Assembly (NCBI RefSeq): GCF_022539505.1
Contig: NC_061512.1
Location: 148,163,962-148,227,961 of the forward strand
DNA length: 64,000 bases
Direction: 5' to 3'
Origin: Lolium rigidum
Taxonomy: Eukaryota > Streptophyta > Magnoliopsida > Poales > Poaceae
Shown: piece after piece, positions 58,519 through 64,000 of the stretch
How positions within the stretch are numbered: the first letter of the stretch is position 1
Layout: each line of letters begins with the position of its first letter
Program-made: the position numbers and the translations under genes
Notes under the pieces: generated by a model
Databases searched by the model: none
What the model saw: the letters and a program-made list of their open reading frames with translations, nothing else
Told to the model about the DNA's origin: nothing

Positions 58519-61075
58519 AACTGTCTGAGCCCATCTTAACGGCTATAAAGAAAGAACTTCTTGGGAGATAACCCATGTGTTATTTTGCTACAGTAATTTA
58601 TTTTATATTTGTGTCTTGGAAGTTGTTTACTACTGTAGCAACCTCTCCTTATCTTAGTTTTATGTTTTGTTGTGCCAAGTAAAGTCTTTGATAGTAAAGT
58701 AAGTACTAGATTTGGATTACTGCGCAGTTCCAGATTTCTTTGTCTGTCACGAATCTGGGTCTACCTCCCTGTAGGTAGCTCAGAAAATTAAGCCAATTTA
58801 CGTGTGTGATCCTCAGATATGTACGCAACTTTCATTCAATTTGGGCATTTTCATTTGAGCAAGTCTGGTGGCCTAATAAAATCCATCTTTACGGACTGTT
58901 CTGTTTTGACAGATTCTGCCTTTTTATTTCGCATTGCCTCTTTTGCTATGTTGGATGAATTTCTTTGATCCATTAATGTCCAGTAGCTTTATGCAATGTC
59001 CAGAAGTGTTAAGAATGATTGTGTCACCTCTGAACATGTTAATTTTTATTGTGCACTAACCCTCTAATGAGTTGTTTCGAGTTTGGTGTGGAGGAAGTTT
59101 TCAAGGGTCAAGAGAGGAGGATGATATACTATGATCAAGGAGAGTGAAAGCTCTAAGCTTGGGGATGCCCCGGTGGTTCACCCCTGCATATTCTAAGAAG
59201 ACTCAAGCGTCTAAGCTTGGGGATGCCCAAGGCATCCCCTTCTTCATCGACAAATTATCAGGTTCCTTCTCTTGAAACTATATTTTTATTCGGCCACATC
59301 TTATGTACTTTACTTGGAGCGTCTGTGTGCTTTTGTTTTTGTTTTTGTTTGAATAAATGCTTGTGTGGGAGAGAGACACGCTCCGCTGGTTCATATAAAC
59401 ACATGTGTTCTTAGCTTTTAATTTTCATGGCGAAGTTTCTTCTTCGTTAATTTGTTATATGGTTGGAATTGGAAAATGATACATGTAGTAAATTGTTTTA
59501 ATGTCTTGGTTAATGTGATACTTGGCAATTGTTGTGCTCATGTTTAAGCTCTTGCATCATATACTTTGCACCCATTAATGAAGAAACACTTAGAGCTTGC
59601 TAATTTGGTTTGCATATTTGGTTTCTCTAGAGTCTAGATAACATCTAGTATTGAGTTTTGAACAACAAGGAAGACGGTATGGAGTCTTATAATGTTTACC
59701 ATATGTCTTTTATGTGAGTTTTGCTGTACCGTTCATCCTTGTGTTTGTTTCAAATAACCTTGCTAGCCTAAACCTTGTATCGAGAGGGAATACTTCTCAT
59801 GCATCCAAAATACTTGAGCCAACCACTATGCCATTTGTGTCCACCATACCTACCTACTACATGGTATTTATCCGCCATTCCAAAGTAAATTGCTTGAGTG
59901 CTACCTTTAAAATTCCATCATTCACCTTTGCAATATATAGCTCATGGGACAAATAGCTTAAAAACTATTGTGGTATTGAATATGTACTTATGCACTTTAT
60001 CTCTTATTAAGTTGCTTGTTGTGCGATAACCATGTTTCAGGGACGCCATCAACTATTCTTTGTTGAATATCATGTGAGTTGCTATGCATGTCCGTCTTGT
60101 CCGAAGTAAGAGAGATCTACCACCTTTATGGTTGGAGCATGCATATTGTTAGAGAAGAACATTGGGCCGCTAACTAAAGCCATGATTCATGGTGGAAGTT
60201 TCAGTTTGGACACATATCCTCAATCTCATATGAGAATAATAATTGTTGCCACATGCTTATGCATTAAAGAGGAGTCCATTATCTCGTTGTCCATGTTGTC
60301 CCGGTATGAATGTCTAAGTTGAGAATAATCAAAAGCGAGAAATCCAAAATGCGAGCTTTCTCCTTAGACCTTTGTACGAGGCGGCATGGAGGTACCCCAT
60401 TGTGACACTTGGTTAAAACATGTGCATTGCAAAGATCCGGTAGTCCAAGCTAATTAGGACAAGGTGCGGGCACTATTAGTATACTATGCATGAGATTTGC
60501 AACTTGTAAGATATAATGTACATAACTCATATGCTTTATTACTACCGTTGACAAAATTGTTTCATGTTTTCAAAATAAAAGCTCTAGCACAAATATAGCA
60601 ATCGATGCTTTCCTCTTTGAAGGACCATTCTCTTTACTTTTATGTTGAGTCAGTTCACCTATTTCTCTCCACCTCAAGAAGCAAACATTTGTGATTAACT
60701 GTGCATTGATTCTTACATACTTGCATATTGTACTTGTTATATTACTCTATGTTGACAATTATCCATGAGATATACATGTTACAAGTTGAAAGCAACCGCT
60801 GAAACTTAATCTTCCTTTGTGTTGCTTCAATACCTTTACTTTGATTTATTGCTTTATGAGTTAACTCTTATACAAGACTTATTAATACTTGTCTTGAAGT
60901 ACTATTCATGAAAAGTCTTTGCCTTTATGATTCACTTGTTTACTCATGTCATTACCATTGTTTTGATCGCTGCATTCACTACATATGTTTACAAATAGTA
61001 TGATCAAGGTTATGATGGCATATCACTTCAGAAATTATCTTTGTTATCGTTTTACCTGCTCGGGACGAGCGAGAA
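58519..61075 (+). other. Non-coding 3' region of B copy 2
   Basis: No coding frame; homologous to the A and C 3' regions. Internal copies of the polypurine-tract 16-mer lie at 59153-59168 and 59211-59226, and the hairpin at 59219-59239. Confidence 0.8.
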
Positions 61076-61092
61076 CTAAGCTTGGGGATGCT
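61076..61092 (+). other. Polypurine tract of B copy 2
   Basis: CTAAGCTTGGGGATGCT directly before the TG of the 3' LTR. The 16-mer is identical in families A and C. Confidence 0.8.
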
Positions 61093-62794
61093 TGATACGT
61101 CTCCGACGTATCGATAATTTCTTATGTTCTATGCCATATTATTGATGATACCTACATGTTTTATGCACACTTTATGTCATATTCGTGCATTTTCTCGGAA
61201 CTAACCTATTAACAAGATGCCGAAGTGCCGGTTCTCGTTTTCCGCTGTTTTTGGTTTCGAAATCCTAGTAACGAAATATTCTCGGAATTGGACGAAACGA
61301 AGACCCGGGTTCCTATTTTCACCGGAAGCATCCAGAACACCCGGGAAGGACCGGAGGGGGGCATCGGGCCCCCGGACCATAGGCCGGCGCGGCCCGGGCC
61401 CCGGCCGCGCCGCCATATGGTGTGGCCACCCCTTCGACCCTCCTGCGCCGCCTCTTCGCCTATATAAAGCCTCCGTCGCGAAAACCCCGATGCGAAGAAC
61501 CACGATACGGAAAACCTTCCGGAGCCGCCGCCATCGCGAAGCCAAGATCCGGGGGACAGGAGTCTCCGTTCCGGCACCCTGCCGGAGCGGGGAAGTGCCC
61601 CGGAAGGCTTCTCCATCGACACCGCTGCCATCTCCACCGCCATCTTCATCATCGCTGCTGCTCCCATGAGGAGGGAGTAGTTCTCCATCGAGGCTCGGGG
61701 CTGTACCGGTAGCTATGTGGTTCATCTCTCTCCTATGTGTTTCAATACAATAATCTCATGAGCTGCCTTACATGATTGTGATTTATATGATGATGCTTGT
61801 AATCTAGATGTCATTATGCTAGTCAAGTGAGTTTTACTTATGTGATCTCCGGAGACTCCTTGTCCCACGTGTGTAAAGGTGACGAGTGTGTGCACCGTGT
61901 GGGTCTCTTAGGCTATATTTCACAGAATACTTACTCACTCGTTATGAATGGCGTAGTGAAGTGCTTATTTATATCTCTTTATGATTGCAATGTGTTTTGT
62001 ATCACAATTTATCTATGTGCTACTCTAGTGATGTTATTAAAGTAGTTTATTCCTCCCGCACGGTGTAATGGTGACGGTGTGTGCATCCGTGTTAGTACTT
62101 GGCATATGCTATGATCATGATCTCTTGTAGATTGTGGAGTTAATTATCATTATGATAGTATTGATGTGATCTATTCCTCCTACATAGCGTGAAGGTGACG
62201 GTGTGCATGCTTGTGTTAGTACTTGGTTTAGTCGTGTTGATCTTTCTTGCACTCAAAGGTTATTTAAATATGAACATTGAATTGTGGAGCTTGTTAACTC
62301 CGGCATTGAGGGTTCGTGTAATCCTACGCAATGTGTTCATCATCCAACAAGAGTGTAGAGTATGCATTTATCTGTTATGTGATCAATGTTGAGAGTGTCC
62401 ACTAGTGAAAGTCTAATCCCTAGGCCTTGTTCCTAAATATCGCTATCGCTGCTTGTTTCTTGTTTTCTCTGCGTTACTACTGCTGCGTTACTACTGCTTG
62501 TTTATTGTCCCGGGCAAAGCACTTTTCTCGGTGCCGTTGCTACTACTTATTCATACCACCCGTATTTCACTATCTCTTCGCCGAACTAGTGCACCTACTA
62601 GGTGTGTTGGGGACACAAGAGACTTCTTGCTTTGTGGTTGCGGGGTTGCATGAGAGGGATATCTTTGACCTCTTCCTCCCCGAGATCGATAAACCTTGGG
62701 TAATCCACTTAAGGGAAACTTGCTGCTGTTCTACAAACCTCTGCTCTTGGAGGCCCAACACTGTCTACAAGAATAGAAGCTCCCGTAGACATCA
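61093..62794 (+). repeat. 3' LTR of B copy 2
   Basis: TGATACGTC...GTAGACATCA, 1,702 bp, followed by the ATAAC target copy. Confidence 0.95.
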
Positions 62795-62799
62795 ATAAC

Positions 62800-63355
62800 C
62801 TGAAGGTGGACTTTTTAGGCATAGATGCATGCTGGATAGCGGTCTATGTACTTTGTCGTAATGCCCAATTAAATCTCACTATACTCATCATACCATGTAT
62901 GTGCATGGTCATGCCCTCTTTATTTGTTAATTTCTCAACTGTAATTTGTTCACCCAACATACTTATTCTTATCGGAGAGACGCCTCTAGTGAACTGTGGA
63001 CCCCGGTCCATTCTTTTAATCGAATACAATCTACTGCAATACTTGTTCTACTGTTTTCTGCAAACTTCATCATCCACACTATACATCTAATACTTTGTTA
63101 CAACAAGACCAGTGAGATTGACAACCTCACTGTCACGTTGGGGCAAAGTAATTTGGTTGTGTTGTGCAGGTTCCACGTTGGCGCCGGAATCCCTGGTGTT
63201 GCGCCGCACTACACTTCGCCGCCATCAACCTTCAACGTGCTTCTTGACTCCTACTGGTTCGATAAACCTTGGTTTCTAACTGAGGGAAACTTACTGCTGT
63301 ACGCATCACACCTTCCACTTGGGGTCCCCAACGGTCGCGTGATGTACGCGTGTCA
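62800..63355 (+). repeat. 5' LTR of family A copy 2, second part
   Basis: Resumes CTGAAGGTGGACTTTTTAGG as at 31922 and ends TACGCGTGTCA. Together with the first part it makes an LTR of about 1.57 kb. Confidence 0.92.
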
Positions 63356-63366
63356 AGCTAAATTTC

Positions 63367-63383
63367 TGGCGCTGTTGCCGGGG
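63367..63383 (+). other. Primer-binding site of family A copy 2 (tRNA-Asp)
   Basis: TGGCGCTGTTGCCGGGG, one change from the perfect tRNA-Asp complement, 11 bases after the LTR. The following 220-bp leader contains two copies of a CAAAAAAATTAGTT phrase (63488 and 63547). Confidence 0.9.
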
Positions 63384-63606
63384 AGATCAAGACACGCTGC
63401 AAGGGGAGTCTCCATCCAATCTCTTTACTTTGTTTTTGTCTTGCTTTATTTTATTTACTACTTTGTTTGCTGCACTATATAAAAACACAAAAAAAATTAG
63501 TTGCTAGTTTTACTTTATTTGCTATCTTGTTTGCTATATCAAAAACACAAAAAAATTAGTTACTTGCATTTACTTTATCTAGTTTGCTTTATTTACTATT
63601 GCTAAA

Positions 63607-64000
63607 ATGGGTACTCCTGAAAATACTAAGTTGTGTGACTTCACAACCACAAATAATATTGATTTCTTATGCACACCTATTGCTCCACCTGCTACTACGA
63701 CAGAATTCTTTGAAATTAAACCTGCTTTACTGAATCTTGTTATGAGAGAGCAATTTTCTGGTGTTAGTTCTGATGATGCTGCTGCCCATCTCAATAATTT
63801 TGTTGAATTATGTGAAATGCAAAAGTATAAGGATGTAGATGGTGATATTATAAAATTAAAATTGTTTCCTTTCTCATTAAGAGGGAGAGCTAAAGATTGG
63901 TTGCTATCTCTGCCTAAGAATAGTATTGATTCATGGACTAAATGGAAGGATGCTTTTATTGGTAGATATTATCCTCCTGCTAAAATTATATCTTTGAGAA
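63607..64000 (+). CDS. Family A gag, N-terminal part (runs off the window)
   Basis: Intact frame from ATG at 63607 (MGTPENTKLCDFTTTN) to the window end, 131 residues. The Ty3/Gypsy gag core (PF03732 type) is visible: FVELCEMQKYKDVDGDIIKLKLFPFSLRG (63805-63890), then RAKDWLLSLP, SWTKWKDAFIGRYYPP. Gag forms the particle that packages retrotransposon RNA. A start here fits a leader of 223 bp after the primer site. By comparison with copy 1 the full ORF should continue into a protease-like domain and stop without pol. Confidence 0.9.
   Translation, partial: MGTPENTKLCDFTTTNNIDFLCTPIAPPATTTEFFEIKPALLNLVMREQFSGVSSDDAAAHLNNFVELCEMQKYKDVDGDIIKLKLFPFSLRGRAKDWLLSLPKNSIDSWTKWKDAFIGRYYPPAKIISLR

Larger units (their letters stand above)
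55911..62794 (+). mobile_element. Complete non-autonomous LTR retrotransposon, family B, copy 2
   Basis: LTRs of 1,707 and 1,702 bp, a 5-bp target duplication ATAAC (55906-55910 and 62795-62799), a primer-binding site, one frameshifted ORF, about 2.6 kb of non-coding DNA and a polypurine tract. Removing it together with one ATAAC restores the A LTR exactly as at 31911-31940. This is the best-preserved element of the window. Confidence 0.96.
54899..64000 (+). mobile_element. Family A LTR retrotransposon, copy 2, 5' part, host to a B element
   Basis: The 5' LTR is split (54899-55910 and 62800-63355) by a whole B element. It is followed by a tRNA-Asp primer site (63367-63383), a leader and the start of gag (63607). 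The element runs off the window. AGGAA (54894-54898) would be its left target copy. Confidence 0.9.

Overview
The window is intergenic, transposon-dominated DNA of a grass, most likely a pooid cereal (Triticeae or close relative). The reasons are Caspar-like CACTA termini, Stowaway MITEs, and Gypsy-type LTR retrotransposons with tRNA-Asp primer sites (TGGCGCCGTTGCCGGGG) and LTRs opening TGATACGTCTCC, all nested inside one another. Nothing looks prokaryotic. Only two host-type genes are visible, and retrotransposons have landed in or beside both.

Layout. 1-20379: a minus-strand, non-coding, LARD-like LTR retrotransposon ('D') with LTRs of about 6.2 kb and only 1.9 kb of internal DNA. Its 5' LTR is split by a 9,048-bp CACTA transposon (5140-14187, target duplication TGA). 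The CACTA carries a decayed transposase gene, a second gene with coiled-coil, DUF8039-like and Ulp1-like parts, and a small intact ORF with an RNase H1 N-terminal-like domain. 20380-21886: satellite-like repeat pieces and unassigned DNA, ending at a 100-N gap (21887-21986).

21987-38698: nested retrotransposons of three related families, called A, B and C here. C (minus, 32481-38698) received an A element (plus, 3' part 27182-32480), next to which lies a truncated B element (minus, 22297-27181). A carries gag-protease only. B and C carry an ORF of unknown function ending in a conserved hydrophobic domain. 38699-41450: an F-box gene cut at its 5' end by C, with a MITE and a minisatellite in its intron and a frameshift near its end. 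41451-44033: short MITEs, a ~140-bp tandem repeat and direct and inverted satellite-like copies. 44034-50390: a second CACTA-type terminus followed by about 40 copies of a ~135-bp tandem repeat with a ~2.1-kb higher-order organisation. 50580-52350: further short repeat arrays and a Mutator-like MITE. 52349-54761 (minus): a three-exon DUF295/F-box-like gene. 54899-64000: an A element inserted 137 bp upstream of that gene, its 5' LTR split by a complete B element (55911-62794, target duplication ATAAC), with the A gag gene running off the window.

The most interesting signals are: internal copies of the polypurine tract built into a short hairpin in two unrelated retrotransposon lineages; the hydrophobic-tail ORF shared by non-autonomous families B and C; the CACTA cargo; and a systematic CTG/CAG to CCG/CGG/CTCG/CGAG difference between repeat copies that looks more like a methylation-linked base-calling artefact than mutation. 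Family names from databases could not be checked; the letters A-D are local labels.
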